Program-made: the position numbers and the translations under genes
DNA from: Prevotella sp. HJM029
GTDB taxonomy: Bacteria > Bacteroidota > Bacteroidia > Bacteroidales > Bacteroidaceae
Direction of reading: 5' to 3'
Assembly: GCF_000599605.1 (NCBI RefSeq)
Contig: NZ_AZHT01000002.1
Location: 1-32,131, forward strand
DNA length: 32,131 bases
The notes under the pieces: model-generated
The model's input: the letters and a program-made list of their open reading frames with translations, nothing else
Database searches by the model: none
Told to the model about the DNA's origin: nothing
In this document: positions 15,760 to 23,822 of the stretch, piece by piece
Layout of the letters: each line of letters begins with the position of its first letter
How positions within the stretch are numbered: the stretch's first letter is position 1

Positions 15760-17124
15760 ATGACATCTTTAACTATTGCGATTATCGTGGTCTTTGTCGT
15801 GGGCTATCTGTTTATAGCCCTTGAGAGTGTCACGAAAGTAAACAAGGCGGCCGTTGCTTTATTGATGTTTGTGGGCTGTTGGACGCTCTTTATGTGCAGC
15901 CCCGAGAGCTATCTTTCGGGCTTCAATGGTCACGACTTGGTCAATCAAGTGAGCACCATCATCGAGCATCATCTCGGCGGCACCAGCACCACGTTGTTCT
16001 TTCTTATGGGAGCCATGACGATTGTCGAGATTGTCGATCAGAACGGAGGTTTCAACTGGGTGCAGTCGCGTATCAGCACCAAGAGCAAGCGTTCGTTGTT
16101 GTGGAAAATAGCCTTTATGACCTTTTTCCTATCGGCCATCCTCGACAACCTCACCACTTCCATCGTGATGGTTATGATTTTGCGCAAGTTGGTGTTCGAC
16201 AAAAAAGACCGACTCATCTATGCTTCGTTGGTGATTATCGCTGCCAATTCGGGCGGTGCTTTCTCACCCATTGGCGATGTCACCACCATCATGCTGTGGA
16301 ACAAAGGCTCCATCACAGCCTTAGGGGTTATCAGCGAGATTTTTGTTCCATCGCTCATCTCGCTCATTGTCCCCACGCTCATCTTGCAATATCAGCTAAA
16401 GGGCGAGCTGGGGAGCGAGGAAGCTGCTGTTTATGACGTGCGTGCCGGTGAGATGCTCGAGTTTAACAGCTTGCAAAGAAAAGTTATTTTTGCCATCGGT
16501 GTGGGCGGATTAATGTTCGTTCCCGTGTTTAAATCCATCACCCATCTGCCACCGTTTGTCGGCATTTTGTTCGTCTTAGGAATGCTTTGGACCATCACCG
16601 AAGTGTTCTATCGCCAGTTGCATCGCTATCATGCGGGCATGACTTTCCAAAAAAGAGTGACCAATTTGCTGAGCCGCATCGACATGAGCACCATCTTGTT
16701 CTTCCTCGGAATTCTCATGGCTGTGGCTTGTTTAGAGGAGATTGGCGTGCTCACTTCGCTTGGCGGAACACTCAACACCACTTTCGATAACAACCATTAT
16801 ATGGTGACGGGCATCATCGGTGTGCTCTCAAGCATCGTCGACAACGTGCCTTTAGTAGCCGGATGTATGGGCATGTATCCCATCGCTCCTTCAGGCGACA
16901 TGGCTGTTGATGGCATCTTTTGGCAACTCCTTGCCTACTGTGCCGGTGTGGGCGGCAGCATCTTAATCATCGGAAGTGCAGCCGGAGTGGTTGTCATGGG
17001 TTTGGAGAAAATCACCTTTGGCTGGTATATGAAGCGCATCACCTGGATTGCTTTCGTGGGCTATTTGGCCGGAATCGTGAGCTATTGGGTCATCCGCACC
17101 TTCCTTATCACCACGCCCATTTAA
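15760..17124 (+). CDS. nhaD: NhaD-type Na+/H+ antiporter
   Basis: Inner-membrane sodium/proton antiporter of the ion-transporter superfamily, used for sodium expulsion and pH control. The 454-residue protein is strongly hydrophobic with about eleven or twelve predicted membrane segments. Conserved motifs include FFLSAILDNLTTSIVMVMIL with an acidic Asp-Asn pair in the membrane, NSGGAFSPIGDVTTIMLW, and the second inverted-repeat copy SSIVDNVPLVAGCMGMYP. Length is normal. It stands alone between its own promoter box and a strong hairpin terminator at 17168-17210. Confidence 0.93.
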   Translation: MTSLTIAIIVVFVVGYLFIALESVTKVNKAAVALLMFVGCWTLFMCSPESYLSGFNGHDLVNQVSTIIEHHLGGTSTTLFFLMGAMTIVEIVDQNGGFNWVQSRISTKSKRSLLWKIAFMTFFLSAILDNLTTSIVMVMILRKLVFDKKDRLIYASLVIIAANSGGAFSPIGDVTTIMLWNKGSITALGVISEIFVPSLISLIVPTLILQYQLKGELGSEEAAVYDVRAGEMLEFNSLQRKVIFAIGVGGLMFVPVFKSITHLPPFVGILFVLGMLWTITEVFYRQLHRYHAGMTFQKRVTNLLSRIDMSTILFFLGILMAVACLEEIGVLTSLGGTLNTTFDNNHYMVTGIIGVLSSIVDNVPLVAGCMGMYPIAPSGDMAVDGIFWQLLAYCAGVGGSILIIGSAAGVVVMGLEKITFGWYMKRITWIAFVGYLAGIVSYWVIRTFLITTPI

Positions 17125-17167
17125 ACTTTTTGTTGAACAAAGATAGGCCTTCGTGCCTTTCTCATCC

Positions 17168-17210
17168 TTATAAAAGGAGCAAATCCATGTCAGATTTGCT
17201 CCTTTTATAA
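17168..17210. terminator. 18-bp perfect stem terminator after nhaD
   Basis: TTATAAAAGGAGCAAATC and its exact complement flank a 7-nt loop. With A-rich and T-rich ends it reads as a bidirectional rho-independent terminator, 43 bases after the nhaD stop. Read leftward, the same bases encode the last residues of a gene remnant (KRSKSDMDLLLL, then stop). Confidence 0.85.
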
Positions 17211-17337
17211 TGTTTATATGCTTTGAAATCGACTCCGTTCTCCTGCTTGTCAACTAATTCCTCTCTACAATGTTCATATACTTTGGGCAATTCGGATTAG
17301 GAACATCCTTATACAAGTAGGTTTAAAATTGGCAGGA
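17168..17337 (-). pseudogene. Frameshifted 3' remnant of an unidentified gene
   Basis: Leftward, one frame reads TYLYKDVPNPNCPKYMNIVE before a stop. The neighbouring frame then continues EELVDKQENGVDFKAYKHYK to a natural stop inside the terminator hairpin. Joined by one frameshift the two look like the tail of a real charged protein. I cannot name the family. It follows directly on the truncated toxin gene. Confidence 0.4.
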
Positions 17338-17446
17338 CTTTACCATTAGTAATCACTTCTTTGAACTTATCCATTGGTAACCCACATTTCTTACGTCGCT
17401 TGAGTTCTTTTTCAAACTGGTGTGTAGTTCGTAATTTATAGGCCAT
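17309..17446 (-). pseudogene. Truncated YafQ/RelE-type toxin
   Basis: Reads MAYKLRTTHQFEKELKRRKK then CGLPMDKFKEVITNGKVLPI and stops after 45 residues. The N-terminal pattern (Y-K-L..T..F.K.LK...K.G..MDKL.EVI..L..G..LP) is that of YafQ-like mRNA interferases, which are about 90 residues. The C-terminal half carrying the catalytic His residues is missing, so the toxin should be inactive. Its ATG overlaps the antitoxin stop in TGATG, the normal arrangement of a toxin-antitoxin operon. Unrelated remnant sequence follows. Confidence 0.65.
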
Positions 17447-17661
17447 CAGATGCCCAGTTTGGTAAACAGCTCATCTGCATTGGCATATTCGTTGATGCGC
17501 CCTTGCTCTTTGTCTTCAAGTGCTTGTTCGTAGGCGGTGCGCTTCACTGTGGTCTTATGCACCGTCCATCTCATACGTTTGACGAGAGACTTCAATAACG
17601 AACTATCAGCTTTGGGTATCTCCAAAGAAAAAGTATCTGTCGCTGTATGATTGATATCCAT
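17446..17661 (-). CDS. Antitoxin of a type II toxin-antitoxin pair
   Basis: 71-residue protein, MDINHTATDTFSLEIPKADS at the start. The pattern F.LEIPK.D..LLK.L.KRM.W then ..LE...EGR..EY.N.DELF..LG resembles small Bacteroidota antitoxins found in front of YafQ/RelE toxins: an N-terminal DNA-binding strand or helix region and a C-terminal toxin-wrapping helix. It has an unusually strong Shine-Dalgarno (AGGAGG, plus-strand 17669-17674) eight bases before the ATG, and a promoter with a flanking inverted repeat. It appears intact although its toxin is truncated, so it is an orphan antitoxin. Confidence 0.7.
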   Translation of the reverse strand: MDINHTATDTFSLEIPKADSSLLKSLVKRMRWTVHKTTVKRTAYEQALEDKEQGRINEYANADELFTKLGI

Positions 17662-17690
17662 AGTCTATCCTCCTGTTTAATTCGTTCTGA

Positions 17691-17724
17691 TTGCAAATAT
17701 AGTCCTTTGCTTTGAGATTTGCAA
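17691..17724 (-). promoter_or_regulatory. Promoter and candidate operator of the antitoxin gene
   Basis: Leftward -7 box TATATTTG (plus-strand 17694-17701) with CTTG 20 bp upstream, a good two-element Bacteroidota promoter. Exact 8-bp inverted arms TTGCAAAT (17691-17698) and ATTTGCAA (17717-17724) cover the -7 and -33 elements, as expected for antitoxin autoregulation. Confidence 0.6.
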
Positions 17725-17770
17725 GAGAATAAAAGAAAAAGCACCAAATGATAGCTCAAATGGTATTTGC

Positions 17771-17829
17771 GTTCGTTTGAATTATTCTTCTAACTATAAT
17801 CACATTGGTTAGTTAGTGTATAAACGAAC
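17771..17829. repeat. Nested inverted repeat in intergenic DNA
   Basis: GTTCGTTT (17771-17778) pairs with AAACGAAC (17822-17829) and inside it CTAACT (17790-17795) pairs with AGTTAG (17811-17816). Possible hairpin downstream of the lipoprotein gene; the loops are long and function is uncertain. Confidence 0.3.
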
Positions 17830-17944
17830 TACTGGAGAACAAAACTAACGATGCCAACGCGCGCTACCGCTGATAGACAACGTTATCATGAACTTATGTT
17901 CTGCTTTTACGGCCTATTGCTTCTTTGGTAATAAGCCCGCTTAT

Positions 17945-18499
17945 TTATTCTATCTCTTTTTCTATCTCATTGGGGTCTTTGAAACTTTTTACATAAGTTC
18001 CGTTGCGAAAATAATGGTAAAGCGCATAATTTACCTCTTTGAGGGTCAAACCTGTTAAGGCAAAATAGAAGGAGTCGATATATTTTCCCCTCAATTTTGT
18101 CTTATAATCCTTTGTATCTATCATCAGCATAGGGAATTCTTTGTTAACGGACTTAAATATGTCATCATAAATATTCGATATGACCAGTACGTCAATTCCC
18201 TTAGCCTTATATCGTTTGGTTAAGGCTGTTGGAGAAGTACAAAAAGGAGATTTACAAAATGGAGTATAATTATACACAATCACTTTCTTATGTGTTAGAA
18301 CATATTCCTTTACCTGTTCTACGGTTACAGCATATACATTCGCGTAGTCGGATATGCTATCGATGTTGCCTTTGTAATGGATAACCTTTGCTTGTTCTCT
18401 CTTTGACAAATGCGTATAACCTGATGTCAGTCCCGAAATCTGACAAGAAGTCAGGACGAAGCAAGTTAAAAACGCATGTAAAATATAGTTTCTCATCAT
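17945..18499 (-). CDS. Lipoprotein with probable thioredoxin-like fold
   Basis: 184-residue protein with a signal peptide and lipobox VLTSC (MMRNYILHAFLTCFVLTSCQ). The mature part has a thioredoxin-like order: KKVIVYNYTPFCKSPFCTSP (strand then Cys at the helix start), GIDVLVISNIYD, EFPMLMIDT with a Pro in the cis-Pro position, and GKYIDSFYFALTG. The two cysteines are spaced C-x4-C, not the CxxC of classical oxidoreductases, so redox activity is uncertain. The region is AT-richer than the housekeeping genes around it. A broken short peptide gene lies just upstream in the same direction. I cannot assign a named family. Confidence 0.6.
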   Translation of the reverse strand: MMRNYILHAFLTCFVLTSCQISGLTSGYTHLSKREQAKVIHYKGNIDSISDYANVYAVTVEQVKEYVLTHKKVIVYNYTPFCKSPFCTSPTALTKRYKAKGIDVLVISNIYDDIFKSVNKEFPMLMIDTKDYKTKLRGKYIDSFYFALTGLTLKEVNYALYHYFRNGTYVKSFKDPNEIEKEIE

Positions 18500-18543
18500 T
18501 TTGTTTTAATTAAACATTATATTTCCCAAATCTCTTCATAGAG

Positions 18544-18674
18544 CTATCCCATGAATAAATCCCTTTCAAGAACAGTCAATTTTTCCTCTTTCCCATGAGT
18601 GGTGCAGAGCATGTAGATTGTCACACCAAACAGCACAACTGCAAATATAGTTACTTTGTTTGAACTTTCATCAT
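18544..18674 (-). pseudogene. Possible frameshifted small membrane/exported peptide
   Basis: Leftward, ATGATG opens MMKVQTK and stops at once; one base out of phase the sequence runs KVTIFAVVLFGVTIYMLCTT followed by HGKEEKLTVLERDLFMG and a stop. A single-base insertion would join them into a 43-44 residue peptide with a Lys-rich start and one hydrophobic helix, like the short exported peptides often encoded beside Bacteroidota lipoproteins. Either a pseudogene or chance. Confidence 0.35.
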
Positions 18675-18987
18675 TTTATTTTTATAAATGCTATTGTCGA
18701 TGTTTTCCCGCCTCTTTTTTGTGTCGGCGAAAGTAATTAACAAAACCAGCCCTATTGCATGGCAATCTCTATCATTTTACCTGATAAAGTGGACTACATT
18801 CTTCACCAATATGGCCTTGTTTACGCCGTTATGGTGGATATCTTTTGTGAAGCGTGAAGCAATATTATTGCGGAAAGGGGCGCTGCAGAAATCTTGAATA
18901 CTGCAAAAAGTATGCGGATTGACACAAAAATGTGCTCTTATATGCAATTATCTTCGTCAAAAAGCACCTGAAATTATGATTTTTTAC
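18675..18987. other. Intergenic stretch without a supported gene
   Basis: A rightward 69-codon frame exists (18688-18897), hydrophobic in the middle, but it has no recognisable family or promoter and ends in ordinary AT-rich DNA. I see nothing else until the promoter box at 18988. Confidence 0.5.
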
Positions 18988-18995
18988 TATATTTG
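18988..18995 (+). promoter_or_regulatory. -7 box TATATTTG of the hemerythrin-LuxR regulator
   Basis: TAnnTTTG match 27 bp before the ATG at 19023, giving a leader of about 20 nt. No strong -33 element at the right distance. Confidence 0.6.
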
Positions 18996-19022
18996 CAGCA
19001 CTAAAAATAACGGCGATACATT

Positions 19023-19979
19023 ATGAAAAATCAGAAGATATATGAGCCCGAAGATAAGATGATTGATATCATCCGTGATAATTGCGACATCTTACAAAGT
19101 CTTGGTGGCTTTGGCATTAGTTTGGGTTTCGGCGATAAAACCGTGCAAGAGGTGTGCGAAAGCGAGGACGTTGACACCTATACGTTCTTGGCTATTGTTA
19201 ATCTTGCCATTAATGGTTATTATCGAAAGGACGAGGCCGAGAACATCTCTGTGCCCACTTTGCTCAAATATCTCAAGGCCTCGCATGCCTATTACATTGA
19301 GTTCCAGTTGCCTTTCATGCGCAAAGAACTGGCCGAAGCGTTGGACGAAAACGACAGCTTGGCACAGTTTATTTTGAAGCTTTACGACGAGAATGCGCAT
19401 GAAATCATTAAGCACATGCGCTATGAAGAGAAGACCGTGTTCCCCTATGTAGAGCAGTTGTTGAAGGGGGTAGTGATGAACAATTACGATGTCAACACCT
19501 TTTCGCAGCACCATCGCCAGGTGGAGCAGCGTCTTTCCGAACTGAAGAGCATCATTATTAAATATCTGCCGTCGGACGAATTGCACAACAACCTGCTCAC
19601 TGCCACGCTCTATGACATCTACAACAGTGAGGCCTGGCTCAATCAACACTCGGATGTCGAAGACAAAATCTTTATGCCTGCCATTCGACAGTTGGAGAAA
19701 AACCTCAGTCAACAAGGTGTTTCGTTGAACATTGCCAATATGCTCAATCCCACAATGCCTGCTGAAGAGAAGCTGAGCGACCGCGAAAGAGAAATTATTA
19801 TTGGTATCGTGAAAGGCTTGAGCAATAAAGAAATTGCCGACGAGCTCTGCATTTCGGTGAACACGGTGATTACGCACCGCCGCAACATCGCACGGAAATT
19901 GCAAATCCATTCGCCCGCCGGACTCACCATTTATGCGATTGTCAACCATTTGGTCGACATCTCAAACGTAAAGCTATAA
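19023..19979 (+). CDS. RIC/hemerythrin-like diiron domain fused to a LuxR-type HTH
   Basis: 318-residue cytoplasmic regulator. Residues about 10-60 resemble the ScdA_N (DUF542) domain of RIC/YtfE iron-sulfur repair proteins, but the usual Cys-Cys is replaced (ISLGFGDKTVQEVC). Residues about 85-235 form a hemerythrin-like four-helix domain with candidate iron ligands His88, His126 or His131, Glu135, His164, His209 and Glu213 (SHAYYIEFQ, HEIIKHMRYEEK, SQHHRQVEQ, NQHSDVEDK). Residues about 252-310 are a LuxR-type HTH (LSDREREIIIGIVKGLSNKE...NTVITHRRNIARKLQIH). The likely role is to sense oxygen, nitric oxide or iron status and control transcription directly. Its stop overlaps that of the convergent Fur-family gene by 6 bases. 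Confidence 0.85.
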   Translation: MKNQKIYEPEDKMIDIIRDNCDILQSLGGFGISLGFGDKTVQEVCESEDVDTYTFLAIVNLAINGYYRKDEAENISVPTLLKYLKASHAYYIEFQLPFMRKELAEALDENDSLAQFILKLYDENAHEIIKHMRYEEKTVFPYVEQLLKGVVMNNYDVNTFSQHHRQVEQRLSELKSIIIKYLPSDELHNNLLTATLYDIYNSEAWLNQHSDVEDKIFMPAIRQLEKNLSQQGVSLNIANMLNPTMPAEEKLSDREREIIIGIVKGLSNKEIADELCISVNTVITHRRNIARKLQIHSPAGLTIYAIVNHLVDISNVKL

Positions 19980-20408
19980 ACGCGTTTTTCCTTTTGTTCG
20001 ACAAGCAGGACAAATGCCTTTCACGATGAGTTGCACTTGTTGAACAAGGTAATCGGCCGGCAAGGTGAGTGTGGGTAAGGGTGTTTCGCGCAGGCAAAAG
20101 GTGCGGTGACACTGCTCACAAAAGAAATGAACATGTGCATCTTCGTCGTTGTCGGCATGCTTTGCATGGCAAAGCTCATATTTCACACTGCCCGTTCCAT
20201 CGTCTAATGCGTGCACAAGATGGTGTGCATAGAAAAGATTGAGTGTGCGCGAGATGCTCGATTTGTCTATGGATTGAATTTGTTGCTCTATCTCTTTCAT
20301 CGAAAGGGGCGACGCAGCGTTCGCTAACGTGGCCGCAATGAGCAATCGGTTGGCTGTCGGGCGAATGTCGTGGGCAGCTAAAAGTGCGGTGAAAGCTTGA
20401 TGGTTCAT
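19974..20408 (-). CDS. Fur-family metal-responsive repressor
   Basis: 144-residue protein with an N-terminal winged helix (RPTANRLLIAATLANAASPLSMKEIEQQI, then SSISRTLNLFYAHHLVH) and a C-terminal dimer/metal domain containing HVHFFCEQCHRTFCL. The structural zinc site is complete: Cys97/Cys100 and Cys133/Cys136 (CPAC). It could be a Fur, Zur or PerR type; sequence alone does not decide. It starts 27 bp after the rodA stop in the same direction and may be read through from the mre operon. Confidence 0.87.
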   Translation of the reverse strand: MNHQAFTALLAAHDIRPTANRLLIAATLANAASPLSMKEIEQQIQSIDKSSISRTLNLFYAHHLVHALDDGTGSVKYELCHAKHADNDEDAHVHFFCEQCHRTFCLRETPLPTLTLPADYLVQQVQLIVKGICPACRTKGKTRL

Positions 20409-20435
20409 ACGAAAAACACCATTTAAACGAGGCTG

Positions 20436-21914
20436 TTAAAGCGCGTGGTTGTGCACTAAGTTGCGCCCGGCATCAATGCGTAGGAAGATGAAAAGCAAGA
20501 AGGTGAAGCCCCATAACGACGACCCCCCATAGCTAAAGAAGGGCAAGGGAATGCCGATGACGGGCGTTAAGCCTAACACCATGCCCACATTGATAAATAC
20601 ATGGAAGAGGAAAATGCTCAACACGCAGTAACCATAGATGCGTCCAAAGCTAAAAGGTTGTCGCTCGGCTAAGTGGATAAGTCGCAGAATGAGCAATAAA
20701 AAGAGTATCAACACGCCCGCCGAACCAAAGAAACCTTCTTCTTCGCCCACAGTACAAAAGATGAAATCGGTGTCTTGTTCGGGCACAAACTTCAACTTGG
20801 TTTGTGTACCATTCAAAAAGCCTTTACCCTGAAGACCACCCGACCCAATGGCAATCTCGCTCTGATGCACATTGTAGCCGGCGCCATTCAGGTCTTCGTC
20901 TAAGCCTAAGAGCACGTTGATGCGCACGCGTTGGTGGGGCTCAAGCACGTGGTTGAGCACGTAGTCGGCCGAATAAAAGAAGGTGAGTGAGCCAAGAGCG
21001 AAGGCCGCAATGAAGAGATAGTTGTTGAGACGTGTGCGCAACCAGGCATAAAGCAGATAGCCCACCATGACCAGTGCGAGGCTGAGTTGCACCCAGACAA
21101 TATCGAAATGGATGACATAATTTGAGCATAAAAGGAACAGTGAGGTGACACCTAAGCTCGCACTTAACATGAGCCACATCGCTTTTTTCTGCCGACAATA
21201 CACCCTCACCATAATCGATGAGAAGATTTGTACCAATAAAAGTACAATGAAAACTCCCATCGAAGTCGGTGTTTGAAATAGCGTCACATGTTCGAATTTG
21301 ATGCCCACCACAAAATAAATCACCATGGCCACGCCGGTGAACAGGATGCTGCCTGGCATGCCTTCGCGGTAGAACATCAGGAAGAACGAGAGATAGACCA
21401 AGGCCGACCCCGTTTCTTTTTGGGCTATGATGAAGAGCATGGGGAGCAAAACTACTCCGCAGGCCGCCGCAAAATCTTTCCATCGTTGGATGTTAAAGTT
21501 ATATCCACCCATGAGTTTTGCTATGGCTAAGGCCGTGGCAAACTTTGCAAATTCGGCAGGTTGCAAGCGCAAAGGACCTAAAACGAGCCACGAACGCGAG
21601 CCTTTTATCTCGTGTGGATTGAAAATGGTGAGGAAAAGGAGGAGCAGAAGCGCTGCATAGATGACGTAGGCAAAGGTGTCATAGAAGCGATCATCCAGCA
21701 AAAGTAGCACCAAGCCTAAAAATAAAGAGGTGCCTATCCATACAATCTGCATGCCCGAACGGGTGGAAAGGCTGAAAATATCGGTGTCGCCATAGGTGTA
21801 GCTGGCACCACAAACGCTCACCCATCCGAAGATGAGTAGCGCAATGTAGATGGCGACTGTCCACCAATCGATGGCGCGTAACACACTGGTTTGTCTATCT
21901 GTTGTGCGAACCAT
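20436..21914 (-). CDS. rodA: Rod-shape SEDS glycosyltransferase RodA
   Basis: Polymerises lipid II glycan strands during cell elongation together with PBP2. Multi-pass SEDS protein of 492 residues. Signature segments: KGSRSWLVLGPLRLQPAEFAK, QKETGSALVYLSFFL, GYNVHQSEIAIGSGGLQGKG, and FVPEQDTDFIFCTVGEEEGF containing the catalytic-type Asp383. It is about 120 residues longer than E. coli RodA; the extra length lies mainly in added membrane segments between about residues 205 and 325. The gene overlaps mrdA by 20 bases. Confidence 0.95.
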   Translation of the reverse strand: MVRTTDRQTSVLRAIDWWTVAIYIALLIFGWVSVCGASYTYGDTDIFSLSTRSGMQIVWIGTSLFLGLVLLLLDDRFYDTFAYVIYAALLLLLFLTIFNPHEIKGSRSWLVLGPLRLQPAEFAKFATALAIAKLMGGYNFNIQRWKDFAAACGVVLLPMLFIIAQKETGSALVYLSFFLMFYREGMPGSILFTGVAMVIYFVVGIKFEHVTLFQTPTSMGVFIVLLLVQIFSSIMVRVYCRQKKAMWLMLSASLGVTSLFLLCSNYVIHFDIVWVQLSLALVMVGYLLYAWLRTRLNNYLFIAAFALGSLTFFYSADYVLNHVLEPHQRVRINVLLGLDEDLNGAGYNVHQSEIAIGSGGLQGKGFLNGTQTKLKFVPEQDTDFIFCTVGEEEGFFGSAGVLILFLLLILRLIHLAERQPFSFGRIYGYCVLSIFLFHVFINVGMVLGLTPVIGIPLPFFSYGGSSLWGFTFLLFIFLRIDAGRNLVHNHAL

Positions 21915-23745
21915 AAGCTATTCTGCGATGTTGTAAAGCATCGGCCATGTGTTGAGCCGATGGAGATAATTTCCCGGTTAGATATTGTTCGAAAAGCACT
22001 CCGGCAATGGGCACGGCAAAATCGGCACCGAAACCACCATTTTCCACATACACGGCAATGGCTATCTTGGGCTGATTCATGGGAGCAAAACCCATGAAAA
22101 CGGAGTGGTCTTGTCCTCTGTTCTGTGCGGTTCCCGTCTTTCCGCAAATGTCAAAGGGTAGATGTCCCAAGGCTTTGCAGGTGCCCCTGAGTGCCGAAGA
22201 ACGCATGCCAGCCACCACAGTTTGATAGGCTCGTGGCTTAGCCATGGTGACATGACGGCGCGTGTAGAGAGTGTCTAAAGGCAGACCTTGCACTTTTCTC
22301 ACTACGTGGGGCACGTAGAAATAGCCACGATTGGCAATGGTTGCGCCAAGGTTGGCAATCTGTAGGGGGGTGAGGTTGACTTCTCCTTGGCCAATAGAGA
22401 TGCTAATAACGGTCAATCCGTTCCAAGAATTGTGATAAGCGCGATCATAAAACGAGGCATTGGGGATGAGACCGCGCTTCTCTCCCGGCAGATCGACGCC
22501 CAATTTGTAGCCAAATCCCATGCTGACCATGTAGTCGCGCCAGCGATTCATCGCTGCATCTACGTTGGGATATTTGCGCCGGTTGCCCATCATGTAGTAG
22601 AGTCCCCAGCAAAAATAGGCGTTACACGACGTGCTGATGGCCTCGATTAAGTTTAAAGGTGAGGCATGTCCGTGGCAACCTACGTGCAGACCGCGATAAT
22701 AAAAGCCATGATGGCAGGTGAACATCGTGGTGGGATGGATGATGCCTTCGCTGAGATAGGTGAGTGCCTGTGTGGTTTTGAAGGTCGACCCCGGCGGATA
22801 TTGTCCCATGATAGAGCGGTTGAGTAGCGGCTTCCACACGTTGCGTGAGAGGGCAAGATGGGCTTTACTGCGATTTCTTCCGACTAATGTTCTCGGGTCA
22901 TAGGTGGGCGATGAAGCCATAGCCAACACCTCTCCGGTAGAAGGTTCGATGGCAACAATGCTGCCAATCTTTCCTTCTAAGAGTCTTTCGGCTAAGGCTT
23001 GCAACGGAATATCAAGGCTTAGTGTGAGGTTTTTTCCGGCAACAGGCTGATGATCGAGCTTGCCATTTTGATAGCTTCCTTGCACTCTTCCGTGTGCATC
23101 GCGCAGCATAATCTTAATACCTTTTTCGCCTCTGAGCTCCTTTTCATAATAGCGTTCTACACCCAGTTTGCCGATATAATCGCCTGGCTGATAGTAATTA
23201 TCTTCTTCTATGTTGGATGGTGAGACCTCACCCACATCACCTAAGACGTGAGCGGCATAAGGATAGGTGTATTGTCGCACACTTCTTCGTTGCACGTAGA
23301 AGCCTGGAAAGCGAAACATCTTCTCACGGAAAACACTAAATTCTTTGTCGGAGAGTTGGGGCATGAAGAGCTGTTCGGTGAACCGACTATAGCCAGGATT
23401 TTTGTTTCTATCCTTAATATCATCCATGCGCTTGATGAAATAGGCTTTTGTTATGCCTAAGGTGTTACAGAAATCCAAGGTGTCAAGGCGGTTCTTTGCT
23501 TCGTTCATGACCACCATAATGTCATAGGACGGTTGGTTATAGACCATCAACTTCCCGTTTCTATCATAGATGGCACCGCGTGAGGGATAGTCTATTTTCT
23601 TCAAGAAGGCGTTACTATCGGCGTTTTTCTTAAAGTCATCACTTAACAACTGAATCGTGAAAAGGCGGATGATATAGATGAACACGATAGTTAAGGCTAT
23701 ACCACCAATGACGAAACGACGATTATCTAAATTGAAATCCTTCAC
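21895..23745 (-). CDS. mrdA: Penicillin-binding protein 2 (elongation transpeptidase)
   Basis: Peptidoglycan D,D-transpeptidase of the elongasome, partner of RodA. The 616-residue protein has an N-terminal membrane anchor (about 11-33), a pedestal domain with DYPSRGAIYDRNGKLMVYNQPSYDI, and a transpeptidase domain with all three motifs: Ser320-x-x-Lys323 in YPPGSTFKTT, Ser373-Cys-Asn375 in STSCNAYF, and Lys536-Thr-Gly in CGKTGTAQN. The SxN middle residue is Cys, which is common in this lineage. It overlaps rodA by 20 bases and lies 77 bp after mreD. Confidence 0.96.
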   Translation of the reverse strand: MKDFNLDNRRFVIGGIALTIVFIYIIRLFTIQLLSDDFKKNADSNAFLKKIDYPSRGAIYDRNGKLMVYNQPSYDIMVVMNEAKNRLDTLDFCNTLGITKAYFIKRMDDIKDRNKNPGYSRFTEQLFMPQLSDKEFSVFREKMFRFPGFYVQRRSVRQYTYPYAAHVLGDVGEVSPSNIEEDNYYQPGDYIGKLGVERYYEKELRGEKGIKIMLRDAHGRVQGSYQNGKLDHQPVAGKNLTLSLDIPLQALAERLLEGKIGSIVAIEPSTGEVLAMASSPTYDPRTLVGRNRSKAHLALSRNVWKPLLNRSIMGQYPPGSTFKTTQALTYLSEGIIHPTTMFTCHHGFYYRGLHVGCHGHASPLNLIEAISTSCNAYFCWGLYYMMGNRRKYPNVDAAMNRWRDYMVSMGFGYKLGVDLPGEKRGLIPNASFYDRAYHNSWNGLTVISISIGQGEVNLTPLQIANLGATIANRGYFYVPHVVRKVQGLPLDTLYTRRHVTMAKPRAYQTVVAGMRSSALRGTCKALGHLPFDICGKTGTAQNRGQDHSVFMGFAPMNQPKIAIAVYVENGGFGADFAVPIAGVLFEQYLTGKLSPSAQHMADALQHRRIAYGSHNR

Positions 23746-23822
23746 GAATGCAAACTGAACCTAAATGAAATTTAAAAGTTGAATATCTTTTTTGATGAGT
23801 GCTTTGGAGTGTTGTGCTCTTG

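Noticed and set aside
18688-18897. Rightward 69-codon ORF
   Set aside because: No family resemblance, promoter or conserved context; likely chance.
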